64,000 nucleotides of DNA from Larus michahellis (Eukaryota > Chordata > Aves > Charadriiformes > Laridae). This document shows, piece after piece, positions 12,941 to 32,800 of this stretch. Within the stretch, counting starts at the first letter, position 1. The number at the start of each line of letters is the position of its first letter. The stretch spans positions 5,151,967 through 5,215,966 of the forward strand of contig NC_133917.1 in the NCBI RefSeq assembly GCF_964199755.1, in the 5' to 3' direction. Made by a program: the position numbers and the translations under genes. The notes beneath the pieces were generated by a model, which did not search any database, was not told the origin of the DNA, and saw only the letters and a list, made by a program, of their open reading frames with translations.

Positions 12941-15900
12941 GGATGGGAGAGGGCCGTGTCACTGCCGTCGTGCCCACCTGGCACCCGCCTGCCCCCAGGC
13001 TGCCCCAGCGGGGGGACCCAGCCCGTGCCAGGCTGGGGCTGATCGCCAAACTCCTGCCCTCTGCCTGGGCTGGGGAAGAAGGAGCCGCTGTCATGGCGCA
13101 GCGGGACCCTGACCCCCCTGCTGTACCGAGATGGCTGGGGACGGGGGGTGGTGGGGACCAGAGCCCCACTGAGCTGCCCCCAGTCCTGTGTGGTGGACGC
13201 GGAGGGGACACCGCCCCAGGCAGGGAGATGGCGCACGAGTCGTGGGGCGGGGGGGTAACGTGCCTTGTGTTAGTGCCTGTGTGTTCCCCACGTGTGCTGT
13301 GCTCTGTGTGCCCACGTGTGCTCCATGCATGTTCATGTAACCCTGCGCACATGTGTGTGTTGTGTGCGTGTGTGCTATAGGCATGCACGTGCAACTTTGC
13401 GTGTGCTCCATTGGGCACACGTGTTCTCTGGTGTACCGAGCTGTGTGTGCACGCACTGCATGTTACACAGGTGCTGTGCTGTGTGCACGCACGTGGAGAT
13501 TGCGTGGCGGTCACTCTGCGGGTGTGTGTGCGTGTGCTCTCTGGACGTGTGTGTGCAGGGATAGAGCAGGTGGCGGGCACGGCGGGGGCTGGCACAGCTG
13601 CGCACAGCAAGGTGAGCAGGGCTAACAGTCGGCGAGGCAGAGGGGACATCACAAAGGCTGTGGTGAGCTAACCCTTTTCCTGGAAGCGGTAGATGCTCCA
13701 CAGATGCCCAATCTGCTTGGAACTCGGGGCGAGTCCGCAGCCCCGGTCGGGACGGGGAGCTGTAGGCTGGTGGGAGCCAGCCCGGCCCCGGGCTGAGCCC
13801 GTCGTGCTGTGGTGGCTGCGGTCTGGACGGGCACAGCCCCGCTGCCCTGCGGGCTGGGGCGGCCGCGTGGGGTTACTGCGCTGCGTGGTAGCAACCTGCC
13901 TGCTCTCGTGTGGAACAAGGAGCGGGTGGGCTGAGGCTGTGGGTCTGGGGCAGCCTGGGGGAGCTCGGGTGATAGTTCTTGGGAGGGGGAGACAGGAGGC
14001 TTTGGCTTTGCTGTGCTCCCACCCCCCCCCGTCATCTCCCGGCTGCACGCGCCTCTCCAGATACGTGTGTTCGTGCACCCGTGTGCGTGCGTGCACACAC
14101 GTGAATAGCTGTGTGCAGGAAGGGCTGGGGAGGGTGCTGTGCTTGACTTTCCAACTAGGCAAACTTTTGTGAGGGACTTGCAAAGCCTTTCTTCGTTCCG
14201 TGTTGTGGCTGGGGTGGGGGGCAGCTGGGGGGCTTCTCCTGCAGCTAATCCCCCAATCTTTGCTGCAAGGCCCAGGTCCGGCAGGCAGGTAAGAGGCCCC
14301 TCCTCTGCCACTCGTTTCCTACTCATCTCTTCCCCTTGCCTGCCCCCAGCCCCACCACCTTCCCGGGTACCTCCCTCCCCCTTTGCCTGCCCTGCTGCCC
14401 CCCCCCCCCATTCTTCCTGGCTGACAGTCTCACAAAGCCCCGAGACAAGCTTTCAAAGGGGCAACTCATGCGGAAGAATTGCTGCCCCCCTCGGCCCCCC
14501 GTGCTCCAAACGCAACCCAGCACTTTCCCAGCGGGGTGAGGGGCTCCCACTCCCCCAGATCCCTTGTTTGGGGCGATTCCCTTGGTCTCTCAAAGCGGGA
14601 GGCTGAGGGGGCAGGAGACCTTGTTCCCAGCACCACCCACATGTGCCTTTCTCTCCCCCTGTGTTTTTTTCTCCTTCCAGAGCCTCTGTCCTTCATGTAA
14701 GCCCTCGGGGTCTCGGGGCCGGACAGTGACCATGGGTGGGGATGGGGCTGGGCGCAGAGGCCAAAGGCACAGCCGCGGTTGGAGATGTGACCGCGGCAGG
14801 GCCAGGCAGAGCAGCAGGTGGAAATGAGCCCCAGGAACGGGGCAGGAACCTGCAGGTGGGGATGCGATAGTGGGCTGGGCTGAGCCCTGTGGGCAGGAGT
14901 GCAATGTGTGGGTGGGACAGGGCAGGGTTTTGACCTGCAGGCAGGGTGGGGACTCATGGGCAAGACAGGGCTGGGTGGGACCTGCAGATGCTGCAAGGAC
15001 CCATGAGGAGGGCAGAGCAAGGTGCCAGCTCAGGTCCTTTGAGCAAGAATGGTTCTAACCGTCTGTGCCTTAGTTTCCCCTTTCGGCAGTTAGGGCTCAC
15101 AGTTTTTACATCTGTGTGCTTGAGTGCAGATGTTCGTGTGGGTGTCTGGGTGCACACGTGTGCGTTTCATTCCTCGTGCAACAGGCACTGCGACGGGCTT
15201 GGGACTCTTGCTGGGACGGGACCCTCTTAGTACAGTGCCAAGCACAAGGGCACCTTGTTAAGTCAATATCCGAGGATGCTCATGATGGGCGACCACAGGG
15301 TGCCCTGCAGCAGTGTCAGCGCTTGTGCCAAGCTATCAGAGGTGGCCTCGAACTGGGCGAGGGTCTGATTTGTGCTACGCTCCTTGTGCTTGGAATGTGT
15401 GAACTCCCCCGTGCTGCTGCCACAGGGGGCCTGGGGGCCTGCCAGGGCCGGGGGCATGGGGACAGACACGCTTGTTTGGAGGGGGTGGCGGGCGGCCTCT
15501 GTGTTTGGCATGGTGGCTGTGGTGACACAGAACTGCCAGGGCTTGTACCTCCCGCCCTCACCCAGCCCACCAGCGGCACGCAGTTTTCCGCATGGTTATG
15601 TCTCTGCAGGGTCAGCAAAGGGAGGAGAGGGATGTGGGGGGCTGGCCCCGCAGACATCTCCCCTTGCACCTGCCCCTTCTCCCTTCCAGGTACATACGGG
15701 CCTGTGCCCAGGGCGCGAACGGCCCCCAGCTCCAGGGAGAAGGCGGGAGCCCTTAGGGCAGGGGTAGCCACCCTGAGAGAAGGGGAGCCCCAGGACGTGT
15801 ACGTGTGGGAGGGGGCAATGGAAAATGCCGGGGGCCGCCAAAGCTTTTGGGTATGCGGAGATGCTGACCGGTGGTCGCTGCCGAGTCCGGTGCCCTCCAG

Positions 15901-16208
15901 CCCAGTTCCTCTGCCCTGTTCGTTCGTGCCCCAAAATGGGGGGGGGGCCGACAGGGCTTCCCCCTGCATCACCTGCCCTTCCCCGGGCAGTGCCCCCGGG
16001 CCTTCCCTTTGCCGCGGGCCGAGGGCAGGGGTGGGTGCCGGGGGCCGAAGCGGCGGCGCGGCGGGTCGTGCCCCCGGGCGGGTGCGGGGCGGGGGCCGGG
16101 GGCGCCTCCGCGCCCGGGGGCTGCGGCTGTGCTGGGGCGCCCCCTGGCGGCCGCGGGAGGGCGCGGGGACGGCGGGCGGCGACCCCGGCCCACCCTTGTC
16201 CTCCTCAG
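12940..16208. other. Upstream region or first intron of GLI1
   Basis: I see no supportable coding exon. The stretch contains one TG-rich tract (13255-13560), a smaller one near 14060-14110, and CpG-rich sequence from about 16000 that leads into the first coding exon of GLI1. Confidence 0.5.
13255..13560. repeat. Degenerate TG-rich microsatellite
   Basis: Interrupted TGTG/CGTG/TGCA alternation covers about 300 bases. The opposite-strand composition matches the CA tracts at 8.1 and 11.5 kb. Open frames across it are cysteine- and valine-rich artefacts. Confidence 0.65.
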
Positions 16209-16278
16209 GCCCCGACCGGCTCCAGCCCCTCGGCGAGGACCAGATGTGCTCCTGAGCCCGGCCAGGCCCCGCCGCGAC
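16209..16278 (+). other. GLI1: GLI1 5' UTR segment of the first coding exon
   Basis: A polypyrimidine tract ending in 'cctcag' precedes 16209, which makes this a splice acceptor. About 70 bases of leader then precede the start codon at 16279. The human gene also has its start codon in the second exon. At least one noncoding exon is therefore expected upstream. Confidence 0.6.
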
Positions 16279-24192
<7,914 letters not shown>

Positions 24193-24900
24193 CTAGGGGG
24201 TACCGGCCATCAGGTGGGCATGTCTGCAACCCGGGGGGGGTGTGTGTGTGCAGACCACCTTTGGGCAGAAGCTGAAATCCCTTCTCACAGGCAGTTTTAT
24301 GCCTGGGGCAGGGGCAGGAAGGGGGGTAAGGCAGGAGAAACACCCGTGGAGTCTCCCTTACTCCACTTTGTCAGTGTCGGGCTCTTTCAGGGAAGGAACG
24401 TTGCTGGGTCCCAGACCCAGACGCAACCCTGATCAGGCACTTCAGGTCACCCCTTGCGGGGGGAACTTGTTTTACTGAGCCCTTTTATTCTGGTGCCTGG
24501 AACCTTTCCCTGCCTCCCCCAGCCCGATGGACAAGGTGGCCCTGCGCAGTCTTAGTGTCGAAACCAAAGAGTTCCACGCTCCCCAACCCCGTGGGCAGGC
24601 CCCATCCCTATGTTCCCACTGTTCTCGTGTCATCCACCGCCCCCTGAAATCCTAGTCTTTGTCATGACTGTAATCACTCCTTGCTTGGCGAGTCCCCGCC
24701 GCCGCGGTCGGTCAGAAAGGGGAGGCAGTTCACCACAGGGATGGTGTCGGGGGGCTCGGGGTGCTTGGCACTGCCTGTGTCGCTCTGTACATAGTGTGCA
24801 TATGTGTATGTCTCTCCTGTGGGCGTTATCCCAGCCTTTCTTTTATTTGACAGAAACAGCAGTGCCTCTCCTCCCCATTAAACCTGTTCTCAGGGGAGAG
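24193..24900 (+). other. GLI1: GLI1 3' UTR with ATTAAA poly(A) signal
   Basis: After the TAA at 24190-24192, no further exon is expected. The first good poly(A) hexamer is ATTAAA at 24877-24882, followed by GT-rich sequence (gagctgtgtgc). This gives a 3' UTR of about 0.7 kb. Confidence 0.6.
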
Positions 24901-25900
24901 CGAGCTGTGTGCTTTTTTATCCCTACAGATGGGCTCCAAGCTGGACCCCTGTGCGGTGTACGGCCCTCCCTGCCCGCTCCCTCTTGCCCTCATCTGGGAC
25001 CAAGACCCACTTATGCCCCGTAGAAACACTCCCCCCCCGCCACCTTTGGACTGGGGACCAGCCCTAGCACGGGAACCACGCGCTGATTCCAGCTGCAGGG
25101 GTTGGGGGGGGGAAAGGGCAGAGCTGCCCCGTGCTGCAGGCACGGCAGCGCTGAACAGAAGCAGCAGCAGCAGCAGAGCGAGAGCCATGTACACTTGGAG
25201 GCTTAGTCTCAAGGGACGGCTCAGTGCCTCTAGGACTGTGCCTGGATCTGAGACTTTTCCTTCAGACCATCTTGGCTCCTCTGGGGGCTACTCTCAGCTC
25301 TTCCTTAGGCATTGGGGTGCCTCCTTGGCACCTCTAGGGCTGCCCTGAGGGCTGGGGGCTCTTTGTAGGGTCTCCAGGACTGTCTAGGTGTGTTTGGGGC
25401 TGCTCTGGGGCTTTTCTGGGGTCTGTGGGTAGCCTTTTGATGGCTCTGAGGTGCTACGTGTTCCCCAGTGTTCTTTCTGAGGGGTGCGTTGCTGCTTCTG
25501 CAGCGTGGCAGGGCTTCCCCAGACCCCTAAGGGCACACTCAGTGTCTCAGGGTAGCACTGGTCATTTAAAATCTATAAATTGGGTGGTTTAGGCCATCCT
25601 GGTGTCTCTGGGGATGCTCCAGGGATCTTTCCAGGCTGTTAGCATATTGCTGGGGCTGTTCTCCAGGTCTCCGAGTAGACGTCTTTGTGCTGCTTGAGCT
25701 GCTGCTGGTGTGCCGGGGCATTCCCAGTTATTCCAAGGCTCCTGCAGATTCTCTGGGCTTTTCTAGAACCTCCGAGTCACGCTCAAGAGCATCCCTCCTG
25801 GTCCCTGGGCCTGTTCTCAGCCCAACTCGGGTCCTTTCAGGGTCTGAAGGTGTCTGGCCTGAGTCTTGGCGGGGAGGGGGGGCTCTCTGCGACTTCCCAG
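24900..25900. other. Intergenic stretch with degenerate CTGGGG-rich repeats
   Basis: No coding signal is visible. From about 25200 to 25860 the sequence loosely repeats motifs such as 'ggggctgctctgggg' and 'ggtctccaggactg'. This looks like a decayed minisatellite. Confidence 0.4.
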
Positions 25901-26480
25901 GTGCTGCGGGGTCTCTGTGGCCGTGGTGGGTGCCCGGGGGCTGCGGGCTCCGGGACGTTCCCCACGGCGGGTGCGTCCTCAGGGCGCCGAGGCCCGACCT
26001 GCGCTGCGGGGCTGCGCGCCAGGCCCGCGGGGGGCGTTGAGGGTCCCCCGGCCCCGCTCCCGTTCCGCCCCCCCCCCCGGCTCCGTTTTCCGGGGGGTCA
26101 CGCGGGTCTCCGCGCTCCCTCCCGCGCCTGCGCCGGGACCCGCCGTTTCCATGGCGACGGCGCGGCGGCACGGAGCGAGGCGAGGGCGCTGCGCGCGCGG
26201 CGCTCGCAAGCGCGCGGGGGGAAGTCCCGCCCCCTCCGCGCGCCGCCGCCACCCGCCCCGGCCCGTTCTCCGCAGCGCCCGCTCGGACGCGGGTACGGGT
26301 CGGGTCTGCAGCCGGGCAGCTCCCCGGGGGCTCTGCCGGCGCTGACTGGGGTAAAGCCCTGAAGAAGCGGAGAAAAGCCGCCTCCGACACCCGGGGCGGA
26401 GCCGGGCGCGGCCGTTCGGGGCGCCGGGTGCCCGTGGTGGGAGAGGCGGTGTGACTTGGCTGTGCCGGCGGGGACGGGGG
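25900..26480. promoter_or_regulatory. CpG island promoter with RFX X-box and NRF1-like site
   Basis: A dense CpG island contains GTTTCCATGGCGAC at 26145-26158, which fits the palindromic RFX X-box (GTYNCCATRGNRAC). GCGCCTGCGC at 26124-26133 resembles an NRF1 site. Such pairs are typical of TATA-less, often bidirectional, promoters of cilium or housekeeping genes. I could not identify the gene. Neither strand shows a recognisable coding exon near it. Confidence 0.6.
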
Positions 26481-26884
26481 TGCCGTTGCGCCCGGGTTTG
26501 GGGGGTCTGCTGGGGGCAGAGGCAGGACTCGGGTATTGGCAGCGATAAGCGCCCCTTTTCCTTCTCGGGATGGGGATAAGAGAACTGTCCCTGTGTGCTC
26601 TAAGCCTGTTGTTCTTGGGAAGGGATTAAATGCGGGATTCTCTGGGCTGGAACTGTAATCGCAAAAGGAAGATGGCGAAAGAGAAGGAAATTTCCTAAGA
26701 AAAGCTGAGTTTGCGGTCATGGTCTAATGCGTGTCGATGGAGGTGTCCAGGCACACGGGAAAAAGCGTGTGGGATGGAGGGAGCGGGGGGAAGGTGGTGT
26801 GTTCCCAGCCAGATCTCTTCCTAGTGGTGCCCTGTTTTTCCTTCCTGCTATTACAGCTCTTATGGTTGCAAGGCACAAACACAG

Positions 26885-27457
26885 TCTGGGTGGAGAATGG
26901 CTGGAGAGCAGCCCTGAGGAGGAGGACCTGGGGGTGCTGGTGGGCGAGAAGCTCAACAGGAGCCAGCAATGTGTGCTGGCAGCCCAGAGACCACCCCCAT
27001 CCTGGGCTGCATCACAAGAAGTGTGGCCAGCAGGGCGAGGGAGGGGATTCTGCCCCTCTCCTCTCCTCTGGTGACACCCCACCTGGAGTACTGCGTCCAG
27101 CTTTGGAGTCCCCAACGTAAGAAGGACATGGACCTGTTCGAATAGATCCAGCGGAGGCCACAGAGATGACCAGAGGGCTGGAGCCCCTCTGCTGTGGGGA
27201 CAGGCTGAGAGAGCTGGGGGGGTTCAGCCTGGAGAAGAGAAGGCTCCGGGGAGACCTTCCAGCCCCTTCCAGTCCCTCAAGGGGCTCCAGGAAAGCTGGG
27301 GAGGGACTCTGGAGCAGGGAGGGGAGCCACGGGACGAGGAGGAAGGGTTTTACACTGGAAGAGGGAGGTTTAGGTGAGGTATTGGGAAGAAATTGTTTGC
27401 TGTGAGGGGGGTGAGCCCCTGGCCCAGGTTGCCCAGAGAAGCTGTGGCTGCCCCATC
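26885..27457 (+). mobile_element. CR1 LINE fragment, truncated at both ends
   Basis: The sequence follows the common bird CR1: 'ggctggagagcagccctgag', then 'caacaggagccagcaatgtg', then 'cagcctggagaagagaaggc', then 'caggttgcccagagaagctg'. It stops before the usual 3' UTR and octamer tail, so the 3' end is missing. In-frame stops and indels show it is inactive. Confidence 0.9.
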
Positions 27458-28100
27458 ACCACCTGTGTCCCCCCCGGCACATTCGTAGCCGCTTCCCGCG
27501 CTCGCTGCTGCCGCCCGGCGACCCAGAGCCGGTTCTGCAGCCCGGCCCGAGAGAGCGGAGGCCCGAGGGCGAGCCGCCACCGCTGGTGCTCCAGCGAGCT
27601 CGCCGCCACCTGGAGCGGCTTCTGTGCCGCCCGCCTGCAGCGGCGGCAGCCCCGTCCCGCCCCGAGAGGCCACCAGCGGTCCGGTACCGGCTCCGACCGT
27701 GCTCCCAGAAGCGCCCGTCAGTCCTCCGAGAGTACATCTCTATGACCCCACGGTCCTCCAGGGTACAGGAAATGCCTCTCAGTCCTCCGGAAGTTCGTCT
27801 CTATGGCACTTCAGTGCCCCCAGGTGCCAGAACTGCTCGTCAGTCTCCTGGGAATCACCTGCCTCCAGCGCTCTGCCGAAGCTACAGAAAATGGCTAACA
27901 ACGAACCATAAAAATACCTGAAGATTACAAAAAACCCCCAAAGCGACCACCGCGGAAATCTTCTCCACAACAACAAGCCGCCAGAACTTGAACACAAGTG
28001 GCGAGAGAACCACCAGAGGCGAGTGGGAACGCCCAAGAAGGGAAATAAACAGGGGCGTCGCTTCGCGCGCGGGGGCTGGCGGCAGGTGGGAAAAGGAGCT
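27458..28100. other. GC-rich stretch with a 61-bp imperfect tandem duplication
   Basis: From about 27713 two related units follow each other: one contains 'gtcagtcctccgagagtaca' then 'tctctatgac'; the next contains 'ctcagtcctccggaagttcg' then 'tctctatggc'. A partial third starts near 27839. The unit length is not a multiple of three. Open + strand frames run through it, but I recognise no protein. Confidence 0.45.
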
Positions 28101-28190
28101 GCCGCTGCTGCGGCCGCCATTACGGCTGCTGGCGGGGGGGGGGGGTGCTGGCCCCGCCCCTTTCCCAGGGGATTGTGGGAAGAGCGCCGG

Positions 28191-28317
28191 GCGGGGACTC
28201 GGGGCCGGTGGGCGGGGACTCGGGGCCGGTGGGCGGGGACTCGGGGCCGGTGGGCGGGGACTCGGGGCCGGTGGGCGGGGACTCGGGGCCGGTGGGCGGG
28301 GACTCGGGGTATATAAG
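28191..28317 (+). promoter_or_regulatory. Six 21-bp GC-box repeats plus TATA box
   Basis: The motif GCGGGGACTCGGGG begins at 28191, 28212, 28233, 28254, 28275 and 28296, exactly 21 bases apart, each within a GGGCGGGG Sp1-type box (the first copy slightly different). TATATAAG follows at 28310-28317. A perfect initiator (TCATTCT) has its A at 28341, 31 bases after the TATA start. This is a complete core promoter facing right. Helically phased GC boxes upstream of a TATA box are unusual for a vertebrate CpG island. Confidence 0.75.
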
Positions 28318-28340
28318 CCACGGCCTGGCGGAGGGAGCTC

Positions 28341-28700
28341 ATTCTGCCGGGGGCTGCGGAGGGTTCGGGTCGCTGGGCGGGCGTGTTTTGGCATTTAGAA
28401 AAGCGGAGGTACGAGGTTTGGGGTAAGACCTTCAGGACCAGTTAGCGTCCGGCAGCCTGTAGAGTAGAAAGTCACCTTGGATGCTGCTCTCTCTTTTTTT
28501 TTTTTTTTTCAGGTCAGTAATTTTGTAATGAGTGTTCAGGGGTGCCCAGATAGTTTAATAGTACGCTTTTCATTATTTCAGGAGCACTGCATTTTCCTAG
28601 AATTCCTGATTTTATTGAAGATGGAACTGTGTTTCTTTTACCAGTTTTGCTGGTATATTATATAAGTTGCTGATATGATTTATCTTAATTGTCTAGATGA
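28341..28700 (+). ncRNA. Candidate transcript from the 21-bp-repeat promoter, product unknown
   Basis: Starting at the initiator A (28341), a 68-base exon would end at 28408 before GTACGA. The next strong acceptor is a long T tract ending in CAG at 28511-28513. No reading frame of useful length or recognisable content spans the two. If it exists, the transcript is probably noncoding and would run antisense to the 3' end of GALNT6. The right-hand limit is arbitrary. I looked for snoRNA boxes without a convincing hit. Confidence 0.25.
28611..28616 (-). promoter_or_regulatory. GALNT6: Possible GALNT6 poly(A) signal
   Basis: This is AATAAA on the minus strand, the first such hexamer downstream of the GALNT6 stop codon that I found. 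It gives a 3' UTR of about 1.2 kb. Confidence 0.35.
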
Positions 28701-29821
28701 TGAGATTATCTAGCAGGGGTTAGGGTGAGCATCTTGTATGCATCTGTATATGGCAGTTCAGCATTTCCCAAAAAAGCAGCAGGGACGTAAGGCGTAGTGT
28801 CGTTCAGGGCATGGGATGCCTCCTCACCTTTCCCTGTAGCCCACAGAGTACCGCGGTGTCCCTGGAGCTTTTGCAGCTTGTGGCAGGGCCCTTAAGGATT
28901 GTGTCAGGGCATCACTTATTTTATGGGTCTGTAGCAGGGCCCAGAGTCCGTGGGAAGACAGAAGACAGGCGGTGCCCACAAAATGCAGGGCACGACTTGG
29001 AAGAGCAGCTCCTGAGGAGCAGCCGACGCAGGGGCTTCAGGGTTGCAAATACGGAATGGGAGCTGTTGGGAAGAACTGGGGTTCCCTCCTTGACAGTTGC
29101 GGAGAACAGAAGGGGTTTCTAAAGTTCTGGGATGGGGGATGGCTAGGAAAGGGAGGCAGGTTCATCAGTCTTTGCATTTGGATTTGAGTGTCGATGAGGT
29201 CTGCTCTGTTCTAGTCTCTTGCATTTGAGGTGAACCGGGTAGTGTTCAGGAGGAGCACGGGACTGGTGATTCCGCACAGGCGCAATGGTGATTTTGTGTT
29301 TGTTGGTGTCAGGTCCCATAAATAATTGCTGCTGCAGCCTCTGACTCTGGAATCGGTGTGGCGCAGGTGAGTGGACTGTCACAGCACTTCTGAGGATGTG
29401 GGTGTTGTGGAAGAGATTGGCATCTACTGTTGTGAGGCACCCCCCCGCGGGATGAGCTGCACGGCTGGTCACCATCCTCCTCCTCGCTGGTTGGAGCTTA
29501 CCACCCAGCTTTCGTGTGTGGGGTGGTGCAGCTGCGGTTTTCAGTGCCCGATATGAATTTAGAGTCTCTGGTTGGAGCTGGGGGTGGGGGAAGGATGAGC
29601 CGCAGCCGGGTCCCGAAGAGCATCCTTGGGCTGAGCTTGGCTTCCCTGCTCCAAAGGCACGGGACTGAGTTCAAGGCAACCGTGAAATGCAGCATATTTA
29701 AGGCTTCTGCTTCTTAAATTAAAAAAAAAAAAGGAAGTGTTTTTCTTTTTTTTTTTTTTTGGATTCTGGTTTCCTGAGCGTGACTGGAGATGGCCGGGGG
29801 GCTCGGGTGCTGCTCCCCCCG

Positions 29822-32800
29822 CTAGGTGAAGGACCAGAGCTGGTGGGGGTCCGCTGGGTTGCAGGGAACCATTGCCGGGTGCTTCGCTCGTGCTGTCAGG
29901 CACATACCGGAGGCTGGGTTTCTAATCAGCCGGTCCTGCCGAAAAACAAAGGTGGCACCAGCTCAGCGATGCCAGCGGGAGGAGGAGGAAAGGATGTGAC
30001 TGAGGGGAAGCAGCTGAGAAGCATCATCATGGTGTGGGGGGGATGATGCCACCATGCCCTTGGGTGACTCCCAGGGTGGAGACGCATCTCCTCACCTGCG
30101 CCAGGTCCCACTCCTCGTTGGCCGGCACCCTCCCAGGCTTCCCCCGGTACTGGCAGTTGCCCAGTTCAGCCGAGCCTGAGCCTGCCTGCAGACAGAGCTC
30201 CTTCCCGATGTTGTGCCGCAGCTCCCGCTGGCTTGTGTACTCAAAATACTGGGGGGTGGGGGCAAGAGCAGAGAGCGGCTGTCAGGCTGCTGTGCCCCGA
30301 GAAAGCCACCCCCGGGGGAAAACCGGGAGTTCTGCAGGAGGGGGAACTGCTGGGGGTTGATGGGTGCCCACCTGGTTCCCCCCCATCCCGTGGCAGGGGT
30401 ACATGATGAGCGGTTTTCCACCATGGTTGTTCTCACCAACGTCCAGGCAGCTCTTGGTGCCCTCGTTTTTTATCTGCAACAGGGGGAGAAATGAGCGTGG
30501 GGGTTAATTGGGCTCCAAGGGCCTGGGGTAGGGATCCGCCTTGCGTTTGGGCTTTGTGGGGCACTTAATTATCACTGTACAAACATAATCCCGGTACTAG
30601 GAGCTGTGTCCGGGTCCCCTTGTCCTCTTCAGGAGGCGAGGAACGCCCGTGCCAACGCCTCCGTCCCACTGAGTCAAAGGTGAGAGCTGCCGGGGACACA
30701 GTTTCAGGAAACGAAGGTGAATTAAAACCCGGCTGGGTGCCAGCACCCGGCCCTCGCTGCATCCAGCAGCTGCTTCCACCTCGCCCTGGCTGAGGAGGGT
30801 TGGACTTGGACCCCCAAAATGCAGCTCGGAGGAAAAGGGCTATTTTTATTTTTTTTGGCAGCTCCATCCTCAGGGATGGAGCCGGTGCTCCATGTCCTGC
30901 CCGTCTCCAGCTCGGTTTTTCAAGCACGCCCTGTGCACGCCAACGTCGGCATGGGGCTCCTGGAAGCTTTCAGCTTTTTCGCCCGATTTCACCCAGTGCC
31001 ACGTCCCCACGGGTCCCCCACCCCGCAACTCGCCCCAAACCAGCTCTGCCGGATTCCAGCTCTTTCGCTGTCAGGCAGAGCCCCAACCGGCCCTGCCAGC
31101 TGGTGACAGACGTGGCTGCACCAAAACCCTCCTCCAGCACGAAGGTTTAAATGCAAAAACCCCAAACCCAGCCTTTTGGGGACTTCACTGCTGTGGCTAT
31201 TTCTAGCCAAAGACTGAGCCCAGGCACCCCGGTCCTTACCGCTCCGTAAAAGGTTGGTGTCAGGTCAGGGACGAACATCTCCGGGTAGACGGTCTGGAGG
31301 TACCAGGTGAAGTTCTTGCAGTGGAGCCGCTCCCTCAGCTTGCGCCGGTCTGTAATGTCACCATACGTCTTCTATCGACAAAGTCACGTGAGAAAATTAA
31401 ACTAACCTCCGAAGCCAGCAAGGAAAAAACAGAAAAACCCCTCCCAAGCCCTGGCTCAGAGCTGAGGGGTCCCTCTTGGCTTTGTCATCATCTGTCACCA
31501 GGACCCAGACCGGTGGTGGGGTCTTCCAAGACATTCCTGGTCCCTGGCAGGTACCCTCAGCCTCCGGCCGCTCACCGAGAGGGCTGGGACACTTTGGCAT
31601 CAAGCTTTTGGTGTATAAAAAAAAAAAATAAATTTAAAAATTAAAAAAAAAAAATTACGTTTTTTCTACAAGAAAACATTATGGCCAAATAGAAAAAAAA
31701 GGGCTTTTTGGCTACATCTTTCCGCCTGCATCTGCTTTCCCACCTCCAGGCTGAGCCCACCTCCTCCCTCTGCTTGGGCTTTTGCTCCCAGCGGGATCAG
31801 CTCCGCCCGGGAGAGCCAGGAGCCCGCTGGCGTGGACAGTACCTCTCTGGCCATCTGCGCAGCTTGCTGGTTCCTCCGGTAGAAGATCTCCTTGTAGTCG
31901 TCCATCCAGACCTCAGCCAGGCGGACTTGGTTCCTGGAGATGACCTGGGTGCCCTTGGGGAAGGTGTGGGGGCTCTTGGAGCGGAAGACGTGACCCACCA
32001 CGGAGCAAGGGATGATCTCGACTTGTCCCCCGCACTGCCAGACCTACAGGGAGGCAACGCCTGAGACATGGGGGGTCCAACCCCCCCCGTGCCCCCCAAC
32101 AAAGAGCATCCCTGAAGACGCCCTTTGAAGAAGACCTAGCCTTACCCTGAAGGACATCTCCACGTTCTCACCCCCCCAGATCTCCATCTGATCATCGTAG
32201 GAGCCGATGTGCTCGAAGTAGGACCTGGAGATGGCAAAGAGGCCACCGGCGAAGGTCGGGGACCTACGGGGGAGGGAGAAAGGAGACAAAAGTAGGGTTA
32301 AAATAAAAATAGAAAAGCGGAAGTCGTGAGTTTTGGGGACATCGTGGCACTCACGGTGGGTGTGAGCTCTCGGCAGCTGTGTCCCCCCCATCTCCCTGCC
32401 CCATCCAGCTGTGTCCCAGGTGTGGTGGCTTTGGCAGAGGGGCCGAAGGGCGGCCAGGAGGGGACGAGGCGGCGGTGGCAGCATGACACCGAGGGGCCTC
32501 GCCACTGCTCTCGCCTCAAAGCAAAAGGGGGATATTGTTACCAAAAACCTGTCGCCGAAAAGAAGGGGGGGAGATTAGAGCGCAGCAGCCGGCGCCCCAT
32601 TCACTCCTCTGGCTTCTCTAATCTTTTCCATCTGATCTTTAGAACAGGCTGGAACAGAAACTTGCTTTTATTCAGGAAAAATCAAAAATAAAAAAAAGGA
32701 TACTCTGAGCTGCTGCGTTCCCGCCGAGCGGAGATGAGACGCTGCCAGGAGCCAAACCGGTGGCTCGTGGTAAAAGGGACCTTTATTGGGACGGGGACGT

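Noticed and set aside
8061-13625. Cysteine- and histidine-rich short proteins in the CA/TG tracts
   Set aside because: They are direct translations of alternating dinucleotide repeats.
1-16208. An INHBE or INHBC gene upstream of GLI1, expected from human gene order
   Set aside because: No frame shows the cysteine-knot pattern or a propeptide cleavage site in a plausible exon.
28191-28317. CRISPR-like or satellite array
   Set aside because: Units are contiguous without spacers, and the context is a vertebrate promoter. A tandem GC-box array explains it.
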